Of a DNA stretch of 64,000 nucleotides, positions 46,869 to 57,865 are shown piece by piece. Made by a program: the position numbers and the translations under genes. This DNA comes from Incurvaria masculella. Taxonomy: Eukaryota; Arthropoda; Insecta; Lepidoptera; Incurvariidae. The notes below the pieces were generated by a model. The model did not search any database and was not told the origin of the DNA. It saw only the letters and a program-made list of their open reading frames with translations. The stretch is from positions 13,335,001 to 13,399,000 of the forward strand of contig OX335653.1 in the NCBI GenBank assembly GCA_946894095.1. The letters run 5' to 3'. Positions within the stretch are counted from its first letter, which is position 1. Every line of letters begins with the position of its first letter.

Positions 46869-47033
46869 GACCTAATGCCCCAGCTGCCGACGCACGCGGA
46901 CCACGGCGACCGCGAGCCCACGGAGGACAACCTCGAGGAGACCCCGGAGGAGTACGACGACGGGCAGGACAACGGGGAGGAGTACGAGGAGTATCCGGAC
47001 AACAGCCAGAACAACATGCACCAGGACAAGTGA
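46869..47033 (+). CDS. Alternative last collagen exon A (acidic tail)
   Basis: Acceptor CGTAACCCAG, phase 0, stop TGA at 47031-47033. It encodes 54 residues beginning DLMPQLPTHADH. They are rich in Glu, Asp and Tyr-Glu-Glu, with segments EETPEEYDDGQ and EEYEEYPD. GC-rich codon use like the collagen exons supports it as coding. The acidic, tyrosine-rich tail could be a tyrosine-sulfation or calcium-binding region; that is inference. No clear polyadenylation signal is seen before the SINE that follows at 47122. Confidence 0.78.
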   Translation, partial: DLMPQLPTHADHGDREPTEDNLEETPEEYDDGQDNGEEYEEYPDNSQNNMHQDK

Positions 47034-47121
47034 CCGCTCGGTGCGATGTTCTGTGCGCCCCTGGTACCGGATACGGCGATCTGTATAAAGTGAATAGGAT
47101 AATACATGATACATGATGGAT

Positions 47122-47506
47122 AGGACATGGATGGATAATACCAGACAACCGCCGTTATGGTATTAGCCCAATACACCACATTTCCGAAGGAATTAGGTGC
47201 CATGCCAGGACCTTTTTCTTTATGAGCACAGCTACATTGAACTGGATGGAAAGCACGGACAATTTTTCATTGCCGCCTCGACCATCTTTTCATCCAATTC
47301 GATGCTATAAACCCGGGCAGGCTTAAATCCTACCACCTAGAAGGGAAAGGGGACCTACAATTTTACATGGATTCCGAACCATGGAGCAGCTCGCATTCGT
47401 GACGAAATGCATTTATCAAACTCAGAAAGAGAAAGAAAGTGGTGCATGGAATTGAACCCAGACCTCTGGTACGCTAGGCCAGTCCCCGCGCCACTAGGCT
47501 ACGAGC
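47122..47506 (-). repeat. SINE, tRNA-headed, near full length
   Basis: The minus-strand head at 47506 reads CGTAGCCTAGTGGCGCGGGG, then TCTGGGTTCAATTCC (B box). The body is intact and the tail is CATCCATGTCC. It lies about 90 bp after the stop of the acidic-tail exon. Confidence 0.87.
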
Positions 47507-47877
47507 GATAGTCCGGAAATCCGCTGGCATGGTGCCTCGCTGAGCGTGGTTTCGCGAGGCGAGGTGTTTTTGGCTTTTCTGAGCGCCTTTGGTCCTCAGC
47601 ACAGCCACCCGTACCGGTCTTTCATAAAAAAAAAGTAAAAAGATATCAGCAGAAATTACTCCAAACACTCAAAACAAATTGTGGGCATTCCAAGAAAGAT
47701 AGAACAAGTGGGCATAGAATAATTTAATCTCTTAATCTCTTCTTGAAAATTTCAATCACATTCCGGGACCGAAGGAAGTTTCCGGGGTATTTTGTCTGTT
47801 TTGGGCTGCTCGTCTCAAGATTATATCATTATGGCAAGTCTTGCCAGAGCACAGAGTGCACAAGGCTGAGCACTTAA

Positions 47878-48397
47878 GGTGGCCCATCCCGCTCATCTCC
47901 CCATACAAAAGGGGAAAGAAGATCACGCCCATATTTCTTGTCAGAGATCCAAAATTTTGCTCAAAATAGCTTTATTTGATCGAACTAGATGTCTGATGAC
48001 CATTGGCCGAAATAATAAGGTCCGAAAGTTCGAATTTTTCGCGCTTTTTATACAATAACTTTGGAGGTGGATTACGCTATGATAAAGTGAGAACATCTTA
48101 AAAAGATTAGTCATCAAGCATAGCTTATTTAATCAAGATTTATAATCTATTTGGTTTCTGTTACATTTTGGACTACAGCGGTCGTGGTTTACTTTTAGCT
48201 ATAAGTCGTTTAATAATTAAAATTTTCGTAAATTTTACCAAATCATACACTATGCACATTGTCTTTTTTGTGGACATGTTGCATCTTCCTCATCACGGAC
48301 CCTGTCTTTTTCTTTGAAACAGAGAAGGTCCCAGAGCGCGACAGCACGGTTTTGTACCGTGCCCGCGAATGAGTTAGTCCCGCCGGGTTGGGCCACC
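47878..48397. mobile_element. TTAA-flanked MITE, family 3, copy 1
   Basis: 520 bp between TTAA at 47874-47877 and 48398-48401. The ends read GGTGGCCCATCCCGC and GGTGGCCCAACCCGG inward. A second copy is at 52738-53279. Confidence 0.88.
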
Positions 48398-49197
48398 TTA
48401 AGCCCAACTCTCCGGCAAGCAACTTACCATCAGAGCGATTTTAGAAAGATTGGTGGGGCCGGTTCGCAAAAAGTTATTTTTTCACTTATAATAAAAACGA
48501 CTAATTGAAATAACACAGAATTTATGAGTTAAACAAAATTAAAAAAATTATTGTCAGTCTTTTAAGTATTTACTACAGGTTTATCGAAGCTGGTGGTACT
48601 GGTCCTAACAACATATGGAAAAATCATAACTACACCATGTTTAGCGATTTTACCCCTTTTTAGGTGTGTAAGTTTTTTGTTAGCTTCTTTAGCGAAAAAT
48701 TACCACTTTTTTCCTCATATTTTCTAAGGTAAGCAATCGTCTGATGAAAGCGGCCATTGCTGGTATTACCCGCTTAATATAGTTGCTAGCCAGTGTCATG
48801 TAACAGGTGGAAGACATGCAGTGCACAAACATGTTAAAATGTTACAAGTCCACCCCTAGGTCTCGTTGGTCTACACTCAAGAGCCCAGTCAACGTTAACA
48901 GGCTGTTAAAAGCTATATCATAGCAATAATATGTAGTATACATATATCTTTATACTACATAACTAGGTGAGGTTTAGTGAGTTTCGTTGCTAATTCTTCA
49001 GTCGACATACACGAAATTTTGATGTTCTAGAGAACTAGAACAAAACAGTTTTTGCATGTTTTCCTGCACGGTACAATAATGGGTTGGGTTAACAAACTAA
49101 TACTTATCTAAAATATTTCGGAGGTAATGGTGTAAAGATTATATGCATTGATAAATGATGCATTGATGAAATATTAAAATGCATTGTTTATTTACAG

Positions 49198-49254
49198 GAA
49201 GCAATACTGGAATGGATGAAACATCAAAGAGCAGAAAATTATATAAACGGGTAG
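49198..49254 (+). CDS. Alternative last collagen exon B (short tail)
   Basis: Acceptor TTTATTTACAG, phase 0, so it can be joined directly to the exon ending at 44847. It encodes EAILEWMKHQRAENYING, then TAG at 49252-49254. The amphipathic, helix-like sequence differs completely from exon A. AATAAA at 49261 lies unusually close to the stop; later AATAAA signals follow. Confidence 0.7.
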   Translation, partial: EAILEWMKHQRAENYING

Positions 49255-49260
49255 TATTTT

Positions 49261-49266
49261 AATAAA
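49261..49266 (+). promoter_or_regulatory. Polyadenylation signal candidate
   Basis: AATAAA seven bases after the stop of exon B. Further AATAAA hexamers occur near 49368, 49819 and 51087. The last is followed by a GT-rich stretch, so the 3' untranslated region may be long. Confidence 0.5.
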
Positions 49267-51208
49267 ACATTAATAAATTCCATTTTTTAAGAAAATTAGA
49301 AACATGTGTAATACCTCTGTTAAGGCAAGTTTTAGGTAGTTGAACGTTGTTGGTCGCATAACTTGTAAATAAAACAGGGACATTTATATCTCGTTGTGTT
49401 CATTGGAATAGATAAATTAAGTTATTTATTGTAAATATTATTATGGGGTATTTTTTTGTTATTTTCTTTATTTTGTGTCAAAACTAGGAAAAAATCATGA
49501 CTTCCAATATAAATGTGCATAGTTTTTTTTATTGCAGCTTATAAGTGATGCATAATATGCAACCACTGAAAAACTGATTTTTTAAATTATGTATACTGTT
49601 TTCTGGAAAATTCGAAATACATAGACCGGTAATTATGTAAATGGCTGTAAATATAGTAATAAGTTTTAGATGTAAGTTGCAATCAACATGGATTATTCCA
49701 TCTTTTGAAAAACTGCATATTAGCGATAATCAGAACTCGCCCCTATCCAGCATATATGTTTTCAGGCCTTTTTATTGAAGAAAGTGCGAATTTTGTATGC
49801 TGCTGTTTTTCAAATGAGAAATAAAGTCATTTAACTGTGTTAATAAGAACTTGAGGTAAATGTGCCTTTTAAATAGATTTTTTTTCTTTCTGATCTTTTA
49901 CAAAAAAAAAAAATTGCATGCGGTTTTTCTGTCTCATGCGACACATGACATTTATTTGGGGCCATAATCAGTTAAGTACTCATTTTACAGAACAGAAACT
50001 GACATCAAATAGGTTATTGGCTATATTAAGCCTAACCTATAATTTAGATATACATATTTATTACCTCTTAGCGTATTACTTTATGCACCCTACTTGCGTC
50101 TTGTGTTAGCATTCAAGCATTCAAAAGAGATATGTCACGTTTTGTATGGGCAAAAATAGCAAATCAAATTACAATAACAATGCATGAACTTGCCATAGTT
50201 GGATTTTACAGAATTACTTGAATCAATAGGGCATTTGGAAAAGGTCAGTACAGGTCCGCAAAATGCTGAGTATTACTGCTTTTTCAGTCCGCAGCATCCA
50301 TGTTTTGCCGCTTGGCCAATTCTTTATGTTATTATTGTTTTAATTCAGATAACCTTTCAAGTGGGTTCATGAGAACTTGGTAGTTTAAACGAGAAGTACC
50401 GCCATTGAACCAGACGGGTTTTATAAAAGGCAAAATGAAAACCAAATGCAAAACAAAGAAGATGGTAGTTACGCCGCAGATTTGTTCAGTTTATATTTTC
50501 ATTTCTTTTGTATCATTTTTATGAGATTCGCCCACATTTGTGATGATTTAAAACATTTGATTGAGCTTGCCTTTGTTGTAATTGTGATATTCCAATCAAC
50601 CACCATGGAGTTTGGTTTCTATATTGAATTCTTTAAAATTTGTTTTAGGCAAGTTATTTCTGACCGAATATAATAGATAATTTAACATGTAAAAACTATC
50701 TATATGTTTAACAATTATGTAAAACATTTTACTGATTTTGTGTTTGCTTTAAAGAGTGAACCTACTCTGATCTATTCCACTTGAAATGGTCAAGAAAAAG
50801 TGTAAAAAAATTATATGTATTTATCATACCACAGAAAAAAGTAGGGTTGTCTGTAGATATTTATTTGTAATAGGCAAAATATGAGGGATGAGGCATTTAT
50901 AAGGAAAGTAAACATGTTTCTTCTGATGTAAGGAAATATGTCAAACAAATAATAATGATGACCAGCCTGGGCTATAACACTAGTCCACGTCTTCCTAAGA
51001 TATAATGCTTTGCTAATTTTGACTTGAAATTTGATTTTGAGCAAGCTGTAGCCGATTCAGAACCCTGTAAATAACTCTATCATTAAATAAAAAAATACTT
51101 TTTATAATGTATGTTTTTGTTTTATTTGTGTAGATAATTTTGTGTTTGACTCGAGGACACTTTCCTGTTCAGTATAACATTATTATTGTTTTGTTCCTTT
51201 ACATTACC
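49267..51208. other. Probable collagen 3' UTR and intergenic AT-rich sequence
   Basis: No gene or repeat recognised. The downstream part lies between two convergent genes. Confidence 0.45.
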
Positions 51209-51300
51209 AGACATGGATGGCTTTTATATCCCCAGCGGATCGTATTCCTGGATATAACTAGACCCTTTTTTATTTGAGCACAGCTGCATTGAACTGAAAG
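51209..51300 (-). repeat. SINE fragment (degraded)
   Basis: AGACATGGATGGCTTTTATA to GCACAGCTGCATTGAACTG match the family body and tail, with many changes. Confidence 0.6.
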
Positions 51301-51650
51301 CGAATCCGGGATGATTTGCTTATAGGCACGTAATAATACAGCAATACCAGAATTCTCATTTATACCAGACCACCAATTTTGGTTTAGAGGCACACATTAG
51401 ACCATTGAGCAGATATATGCACAAGGATTGTTGTATTAACATGAAATAAGATATTCTCTGGAACACCACAAGTACTGTTCAGAGATCCAGCCGGTTTTAA
51501 TTAGGGTAACAAGGCCATCTTGTAAAAAATAAATAAAAATCTCCCACACAACTTTTAAACCTAGCTGGAATCGTATTTGGAAGGTTAAATATTTAAAGTT
51601 ATCATCAACAAAAACGTTCAGAATTCCATGAAATGAGAGCTGGGGAATTA

Positions 51651-51842
51651 CCATGCTAAGTTAACCCGCCGGGTGAATAGCAGGTGAACAAGCAAGAGAG
51701 ATAAATGCCAAATGTCGTGTTATTTAGGCAAGTGAACAGAAATTTACCAGTTGGCATGGTACGAAATGCTTAGTTGCACTTCAGATTAAATTTTTTTTTT
51801 TGCCTGTTCACTTGCTATTCACCTGGCGAGTTATCTACCATG
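51651..51842. mobile_element. TA-flanked MITE
   Basis: 192 bp. Ends CCATGCTAAGTTAACCCGCC and, read inward, CCATGGTAGATAACTCGCC, both followed by GGTGAATAGCA(A/G)GTGAACA. TA flanks both ends. Confidence 0.83.
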
Positions 51843-52328
51843 GTAACCGCCTGGTGTCTCACAAGGATCCGTCTTGGGTCGTCTCGTATGCCCTATTCAC
51901 TTGAGACATAGCTAAAACCCCAGTATTGCCTCGGCTACATTTGATGATTTTGACCAGTAGTGACTCAAATCCTGATAAAACTTCACAGCTATAGATACAT
52001 CCAAACCGTACAAATAGTTTGATGCAGAGATTGAGAATGTATGAGGCAGAGCAATACACCTTTTTATTTCGAATGATTGTGTTTCTGAGCTACTTTATGA
52101 ACTTGTTCCATGGTCGAGTGAGGAAATCTGACCCAAACTGATGATCAGGTATGGCATTTCTTTCCTTTATCCGTCTAAGGAAGATGATCTCATATAACTT
52201 GCAAATATTCAAATAACAAAACAAGCAGACTAATTGGCCATTAGGAAATGACATAATTTTTGTGGATGATTATTGGTTTCAATAAATATATAAAAAATTC
52301 AAACAAAAAACGCAGGCTAACATCACGA

Positions 52329-52334
52329 TTTATT
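52329..52334 (-). promoter_or_regulatory. Polyadenylation signal of mRpL1
   Basis: AATAAA on the minus strand, 57 bases beyond the stop codon of mRpL1. Confidence 0.75.
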
Positions 52335-52390
52335 ATAATAAAATTCCTTACTATTGCGTACACAGAGCTAACTGGTTGAGTGGGCGCCGC

Positions 52391-52523
52391 CTATGCATGG
52401 GCGGCCATCTGGATTTCGGCCTCGTCATCCGAGTCCTCTTCCTGCACAGCGAGTGTGGGGCTGATGTACGCGAACGGGTCCACTTTCAATTTTTCTTTAG
52501 CCGGGGGACTCACAAGGAAACAC
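52391..52523 (-). CDS. mRpL1: mRpL1 exon 8 (last)
   Basis: Acceptor CAATTTCAG, enters in phase 2, stop TAG at 52393-52391. Encodes CFLVSPPAKEKLKVDPFAYI, then an acidic tail (VQEEDSDDEAEIQ) ending MAAHA. The LVSPP..E.LKVDPF.YI part fits the family end. Confidence 0.92.
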
Positions 52524-52737
52524 CTGAAATTGTTAAAGACACATTAAAGAAAGCAAGAACATTTTGCAGTGTTATTAATGAGCTTTGTACAGCGAGCATG
52601 AAAGAACGGGAGTTGCAACACAATCTTGTAGGGGGCGACGTAGCCACCTTCCATACAATGCCGGCAGCGCCAGAGTGAGTGTTCGCTTTTGAATTTTACT
52701 TACTTTACTTAATTTTTGAGATCTGTAATCTTCTTAA

Positions 52738-53279
52738 GGTGGCCCAACCCGCTCAACTCCCCATACAAACGGGGAAAGAAGATCACGCCCATATTTCTTA
52801 TCAGAGATCCCAAATTTTGCTCAAAAGAGCTTTATTTGATCGAACTAGATGTCTGATGACCGTTGGCATTGTAAAATTGTGTTTGGTTTCTAAGTTATAA
52901 GGTCCGAAAGTTCGAATTTTTCGCGCATTTTATACAATAACGTTGGTGGTTTATAACTCAATGATAAAGTAAGAAAATCTTAAAAAGATTAGTCATCAGA
53001 CATAGCTTATTTAATCAAGATTTATAATCTATTTGGTTTTTGTTAGATTTTTGACTACAGCGGTCGTGGTTTACTTTTAGCTATAAGTCGTTTTGAAATC
53101 AAAATTTTCGTAAATCTTACCAAATCATACACCATGCACATTGTTTTTTTTGTGGACATGTTGCATCTTCCTCATCACGGAGCCTGTCTTATTCTTTAAA
53201 ACAGAGAAGGTCCCAGAGCGCAACAGCAAGGTTTTGTACAGTGTCCGCGAATGAGTTAGTCTCGCCGGGTTGGGCCGCC
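52738..53279. mobile_element. TTAA-flanked MITE, family 3, copy 2
   Basis: 542 bp between TTAA at 52734-52737 and 53280-53283. The ends read GGTGGCCCAACCCGC and GGCGGCCCAACCCGG inward. The interior is highly similar to the copy at 47878. Lies in the last mRpL1 intron. Confidence 0.88.
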
Positions 53280-53283
53280 TTAA

Positions 53284-54391
53284 GTTCCAAAAACACGTAA
53301 GAACTTCACAGGATGCTATTGAGCGCAATGAACATTCGATGTTGCACGTCCGAAATTCACTTTTGCAGTTATGATGTCATAACCTGGGGAATTATGCAGC
53401 TGCAATTTTTTTTTTTGACCGACGATCCTTTGATTTTGTAAACTTAACAATTAGGTAATATGTTTCGTTTAGTATTTAGTTTTCTTCAACTTCAAAGTAC
53501 TCTGGGCCTTCATTTCTATTTGGTATAAATATTGGCCTTGTTTTACTATAGTAAATAAAAAACATTGTGAGGACATTCCACCACTTTGGTGATGTTTGAC
53601 TATCTAGCAAATAGCAATATGCCACAGCAAATGGGCTCACTACTAGCTTGCTAGGATGTGTGCCTAAAAACATAATTGGGTGAGACGTGGTGTACATTAG
53701 TAGTCAAAGTCAATGAACATTCATTCGAACTCTTCCTTTCGAACCACATGCAAAACCAATCGTCCCACATTTAAAATCAGAAAACAAGTTCTCAACTGCA
53801 ACTACCAAGGAAGGACTACATTGCCGCAGCTGGAGCATCGCCCATTTCCCCAGAATACAGATTTTGTAGTAGCAAGCCAGCCGATTCATGAGTGAATCCT
53901 TGCTTATTCCAAGGGGACTGAAGCGTCATCCTAGGCTGATTTTTCTTTTTATATCGAATTGTGTGAAGGTCATATTGGTTGTTATTGTATCATAACTTTC
54001 TTTTTGGGAATAGGAAGGTTTTAGGTTTATGGCGCATTTAAAATTTAAAAGGGCTGTCTAATGACAACCCATATAATAGTATTTCCATCATAACTTCTTG
54101 GTTTTTAGTCGCAGCAAAAAAAATAATTTTGTAATAAAAGTTTTTAACCTCAAAATCTGCACTTATAACATGTAACCATTTTTCTAACGTCTTCTGTTCA
54201 AAGGTTAAAGTTCAAGGTTAGGTTATATAATATTTACGTCTCATAACTTTGGAACAGAAACACCATTAGAGTGGGCCTGTAAGCATCACCCCACCTTAAA
54301 GTATGAAATTTTGAAGCGGCAATAAAAAAATGCGAAGGACGCTTGTGCATTTTAAAATATAAGCGTGTCTAGAGTGCCCTTCATAACCAAC
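53284..54391. other. mRpL1 intron 7
   Basis: No gene recognised. A phrase at 53296-53320 (AACTTCACAGGATGCTATT) also occurs at 9804, so a dispersed repeat piece is present. The rest is unassigned. Confidence 0.45.
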
Positions 54392-54489
54392 CTAGTAATG
54401 AACAATCCTTCCCGCTTGGGCCGTCCTGAGTTAAGATCCTTCAGCAGATCCTCAAGGTTTTCAGCTACTAGATGCGGCTCCATGTTCAG
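54392..54489 (-). CDS. mRpL1: mRpL1 exon 7
   Basis: Acceptor TGCCTTTTCAG, donor GTTGGT, phase 0 to 2. Encodes LNMEPHLVAENLEDLLKDLN, SGRPKREGLFIT. The sequence N...L..LL.D.N..RPKR matches the L1 carboxy region that closes domain I. Confidence 0.92.
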
Positions 54490-54607
54490 CTGAAAAGGCA
54501 AAGCAATAACGAATATCATCAAATCAAACTTAATTAAAAAAAAAAATTATGTAAATTTTTAAGCGGCTGCTTTTCTTTACATTTACCTGTTTTATGCATA
54601 GCTTAAG

Positions 54608-54998
54608 TTTTTTTTTTTATGTGACTGGACATGGATGGCTAATACCACAAGTTCTGTCATGGTATTAGCCCAACACACCACATGGGAACTAGGTGCCATG
54701 CCAGGACCTTCCTTATATTGCACGGCTACATTGAACTGGATGGAAAACACGGACAATTTTCATTGCCGCTTCGACCATCGTTCATCCAATGCGATGGTAC
54801 CAACCCGGGCGGGATTAACCCTACCACCTAGTAAGTAAGGAAGGGGACCTACAGTTTAACGTGGAATCCGAACCACGGCCAGCCTCTCTCAACGGTCGAA
54901 TGGTCACCCATCCAAGACCAGACCGGACCCAGCGTTGCTTAACTTCGGAGAGCGATCGCCAAAGTGTCACTCCACTGGGCCGGGCCACTGAGGCTGAC
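54608..54998 (-). repeat. SINE with 5S-rRNA-like head, full length
   Basis: The mirror image of the copy at 20364. The head at 54998 and 5S-like part at about 54900-54960 are GGTCACCCATCCAAGACCAG and TGCTTAACTTCGGAGAGCGA as written on the plus strand. The tail ends in an 11-base A run (T on the plus strand). Very similar to the 20364 copy. Near the acceptor of mRpL1 exon 7. Confidence 0.88.
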
Positions 54999-55121
54999 AA
55001 GTATATTTTTTTTCGTGCACAGCCCCTCTATCCAATCCTTGTCAATGCCTTCTACTTACACATTGTTTAAGATTTTTGTACTTTATCTGGACATTGGAGT
55101 TGGAGCCCAACTTGAACTCAC

Positions 55122-55717
55122 CCTGGCAATGAGGACCTCGATGGAGGCGAAGTCGTTCTGCGTCTTGTCCTTGCTGACTCGGTACTGCACGCCCGACGCG
55201 AACTTGCGCACCAGCGCTGACAGGTCCGGGTCGATCGTGCCCGACAGGGGGTTGGGGAACTTGGACTCACCCTGCCAATCGGGACCTCGATGGAGGCTAA
55301 GTCATTCTGCGTCCCGTCCTTGCTCACGCGGTACTGCACGCCCGACGTGAACTTGCGCACCAGCGCAGACAGGTCCGGCTCAAGCGTGCCCGACATGGGG
55401 TTGAAGAATTTGAACTCACCCTGCCGATGGGAACCTCGATGGAGGCGAAGTCGTTTTGCGTCTCGTCCTTGCTCACGCGGTACTGCACGCCCGACGCGAA
55501 CTTGCGCACCAGCGCTGACAGGTCCGGGTCGATCGTGCCCGACAGGGGGTTGGGGAACTTGGACTCACCCTGCCAATCGGGACCTCGATGGAGGCTAAGT
55601 CATTCTGCGTCCCGTCCTTGCTCACGCGGTACTGCACGCCCGACGTGAACTTGCGCACCAGCGCAGACAGGTCCGGCTCAAGCGTGCCCGACATGGGGTT
55701 GAAGAATTTGAACTCAC
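55122..55717 (-). repeat. Four extra 149-bp copies of the mRpL1 exon 6 end
   Basis: Splice-donor borders fall at 55718, 55569, 55420, 55271 and 55122, an exact 149-bp step. Each copy keeps the coding-like SALVRKF-SGVQYRVSKD region and a GTGAGT donor but no acceptor. Copies alternate between two types. The two units ending at 55271 and 55569 look identical, so a 298-bp pair was duplicated recently. Read on from the true exon, the frame soon stops. Confidence 0.92.
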
Positions 55718-55951
55718 CCTGCCGATGGGAACCTCGATGGAGGCGAAGTCGTTTTGCGTCTCGTCCTTGCTGACGCGGTACTGCACGCCTGACGCGAACT
55801 TGCGCACCAGCGCTGACAGGTCAGGATCGAGGGTGCCCGACTTGGGGTTGGGGAACTTGCGCTTCATCAGCCCGCGGATGGGCACCAGCTCTGTGAGGAT
55901 GTTGGGGTGCGCGATCACGTAGTCAAAGTCGGCCAGTTTGAGCTCGCCCTC
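55718..55951 (-). CDS. mRpL1: mRpL1 exon 6, whose 3' end is tandemly repeated
   Basis: Acceptor CTATCCAG, donor GTGAGT, phase 0. Seventy-eight codons: EGELKLADFDYVIAHPNI, then TELVPIRGLMKRKFPNPKSG and on to SIEVPIGR. This is the L1 domain with the ..DFD..IA.P.....L..LRGLMK-like family signature. The last ~140 bp with the donor are copied four more times downstream (55122-55717). Using any downstream donor would cause a frameshift or stop, except the third copy by length alone, and stops lie between. So the first donor is taken as real. Confidence 0.9.
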
Positions 55952-56138
55952 CTGGATAGAGATAAGGGACGATTGGGTTATGAGAAACGGTCTAGCTGGC
56001 CGGTCAGCCCTGAAGTAATATCCAATTAGGTGGATGTGTTGCAATGCGATTGGTAAAATTGCACTATATTAATAAAATTCATTATTATTACAGCTCTCTT
56101 TTTTTGGTTTATAGAATATCAGCTCTGCTCGGGACAGT

Positions 56139-57038
56139 TGTTGTTGTTGTTGTTGTCGGCGAGTGGCTGCCGACGCTTGAACGCACTTGACACGAGGCCG
56201 TTGTGCTCAGTAACCCGACTTTTGGCTCACTTCAGCCAGCCGAGCTCTTCCACAAAGCGTAGCAGCCCTTTAGGGTCTTTCCACACTTGCGGGTCGCTCC
56301 TTTCGAAGCTAAAGACCCCCGTCCAAAATGTCTGCAGTTGTCTACATTCCATGACTATATGTGCCGGTGTCTCCTCCGCCTCCAAGCAGGCCCTGCAGAG
56401 GGGACTGTCCGTGACTCCAATTGTGTGAAGGTGTTTGTTGAGCTGGCAGTGGCCCGTGAGTAGGCTTACCACCGTTCTCAACTGTGGTCTGTGCAGCTGT
56501 AGGAGTTTCCTTGTTAGGTGTGGATCCGGTGCTGGCACTGCTTCCCTTGATTGTCTGCAGTCTGCTGTAGATGACCACCTTGCAGTGTGAGCCCGTGTCA
56601 TTCGTTTCCTCAGCCAGGTCTTGACTTCACTGAAGGGGGTTGGCATGAATGGCTCTGGTCCGACGGGCTTTAAACTCGAACCCGCCTTGGCGAGATCGTC
56701 GGCCGCATCGTTGCCATGGCTCCCGCTATGTCCCTTTATCCACTGGAGTGTGATCCTGTTGTCGATTGAGATGTCCTGTAAAGCCTCATGACATTGTTTA
56801 ATTAGTCCTGAAGTGAATGTTTGATTGGCAAGAGCCTTCAAAACAGATGCACTGTCGGTTAGTATTCTGATTGTATAGTCTACCATTTCACGCTGTTTTA
56901 TTGCTGCGGCTGCCTCAATTAGACCTACACACTCCGCCTGAAAGATGGAGTTTCCGGCGCCCAGCATAACTGTTCTTTTGATATTGAGGTCTGCTGAGAA
57001 ACAGCCAGCTCCCGTACCATACTCGGTTTTAGAGCCAT
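56139..57038 (-). mobile_element. 5'-truncated LINE with RNase H domain
   Basis: A 900-bp 3' end of a non-LTR element, bounded by the 13-bp direct repeat TGCTCGGGACAGT at 56126-56138 and 57039-57051. The 3' end is a (CAA)n tail (TTG repeat on the plus strand). It inserted into mRpL1 intron 5. The RNase H domain and tail suggest the I, R1 or LOA group. Confidence 0.9.
56227..57038 (-). pseudogene. LINE RNase H and carboxy-terminal segment
   Basis: An intact but truncated frame. It opens inside the first catalytic DGS motif (GSKTEYGTGAGCFSA), continues AGNSIFQAECVGLIEA with the catalytic E, LTDSASVLKAL with the second D, and IKGHSGSHGNDAADDLAKAG with the last D. Then come LLTGHCQLNKHLHTIG and the C-x2-C-like CRACLEAEETPAHIVMEC zinc region. 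It stops at 56227. RNase H would remove template RNA in the intact element. The 5' truncation falls exactly within the first D codon. Confidence 0.9.
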
Positions 57039-57424
57039 TGCTCGGGACAGTACCGAAAAGATGTTTTCCGAAATAAAAACGTAAGCTTTGTCACTGTCCG
57101 GCCCATAAAGTATATATATGTATGCAAAAAAAATACTTCTATCTGCTGCTCCTTTGCTGCGCGAAAAGAGTACAAACCAACAAACAAACTTTCGCATTTT
57201 CGTACTTTCGTTTTAATCTTAATAAGTGTTGTTTATAAATCAGTCTTCTATGATTCGGATGGAATATTAGTCGAACTCACCGAACATACCCAGGCCCACT
57301 GGCAGTAGACTAGATCAGGGTCTCAATCAAGGCCAGGACTTAATTTGAACTTTAATTTAAACTGAATTTTGGCTCGCTTCAAGCCCTTTGCAATATTCTT
57401 ATTGCAAAGATCAAACATTATAAC

Positions 57425-57785
57425 GCAGGGGGCGCGGCGACTTGCTTTGCATGCCAGAGGTCATGGGTTAATACCCCCACCACGTTTATTCACCACTTTA
57501 TTTCTCTTCTGAGTTGAATAAATGCATTCGTCATGAATATGAACATGGTTCGGAATCCATGTAAATCTGTGAGGTGGTAGGGTTAAGCCCGCCTGGATTG
57601 TTAACATTGCATCGGATGAGAAGATGATCGAAACGGCAATGAAACATTGTCCGTGTTTTCCATCCAGTTCAATGTAGCCGTGCTCATAAATGGATGGTCT
57701 TGGCATGGCACCTAATTCCTTCGGGAATGCGGTAAGTTAGACTAATATCATGATGGGTGAGGTATTAGCCACCCGGTTATTAAAA
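57425..57785 (+). repeat. SINE, tRNA-headed copy (diverged)
   Basis: The head GGCGCGGCGACTTGC and a B-box-like part (GTCATGGGTTAATACC) are followed by the family body and the tail ATTAGCCACCCGG. It lies 80 bp upstream, in mRpL1 sense downstream, of exon 5. Confidence 0.78.
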
Positions 57786-57865
57786 GAAATGTTCCGAGAA
57801 AAAACATAACCACCATAACGGGTCAAGTTTTGGATGAAGGAGGAACAAACGTCACCCGAGCGCAC

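Larger units (their letters stand above)
9570..49254 (+). other. MACIT-type transmembrane collagen gene, 3' part
   Basis: Twenty-two constitutive short exons with GT-AG borders encode about 530 residues of Gly-X-Y repeat, plus two alternative last exons. Nearly all introns are phase 0; three or four are phase 1. The triple helix is broken by a non-collagenous linker (exons at 15800, 16051 and 17056) and by a shorter break (31268-33667). The last collagen exon carries [13 protein letters not shown] and PLPGC, the two-cysteine end typical of types XIII, XXIII and XXV and of C. elegans COL-99. It therefore is not a fibrillar or type IV collagen, which would end in large C-propeptide or NC1 domains. 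Such proteins are type II membrane proteins that can be shed at cell junctions and neuromuscular synapses. The cytoplasmic and membrane exons must lie upstream of 9570 and are not recognised. Confidence 0.85.

Noticed and set aside
47474..48508. Protein-coding frames around 47.5-48.5 kb
   Set aside because: They fall in the SINE and the TTAA-flanked MITE and carry no conserved motif.
54861..54960. 5S rRNA gene
   Set aside because: Only about 60 bp are 5S-like and they are followed by the SINE body and poly-A, so it is a SINE head and not a functional 5S gene.
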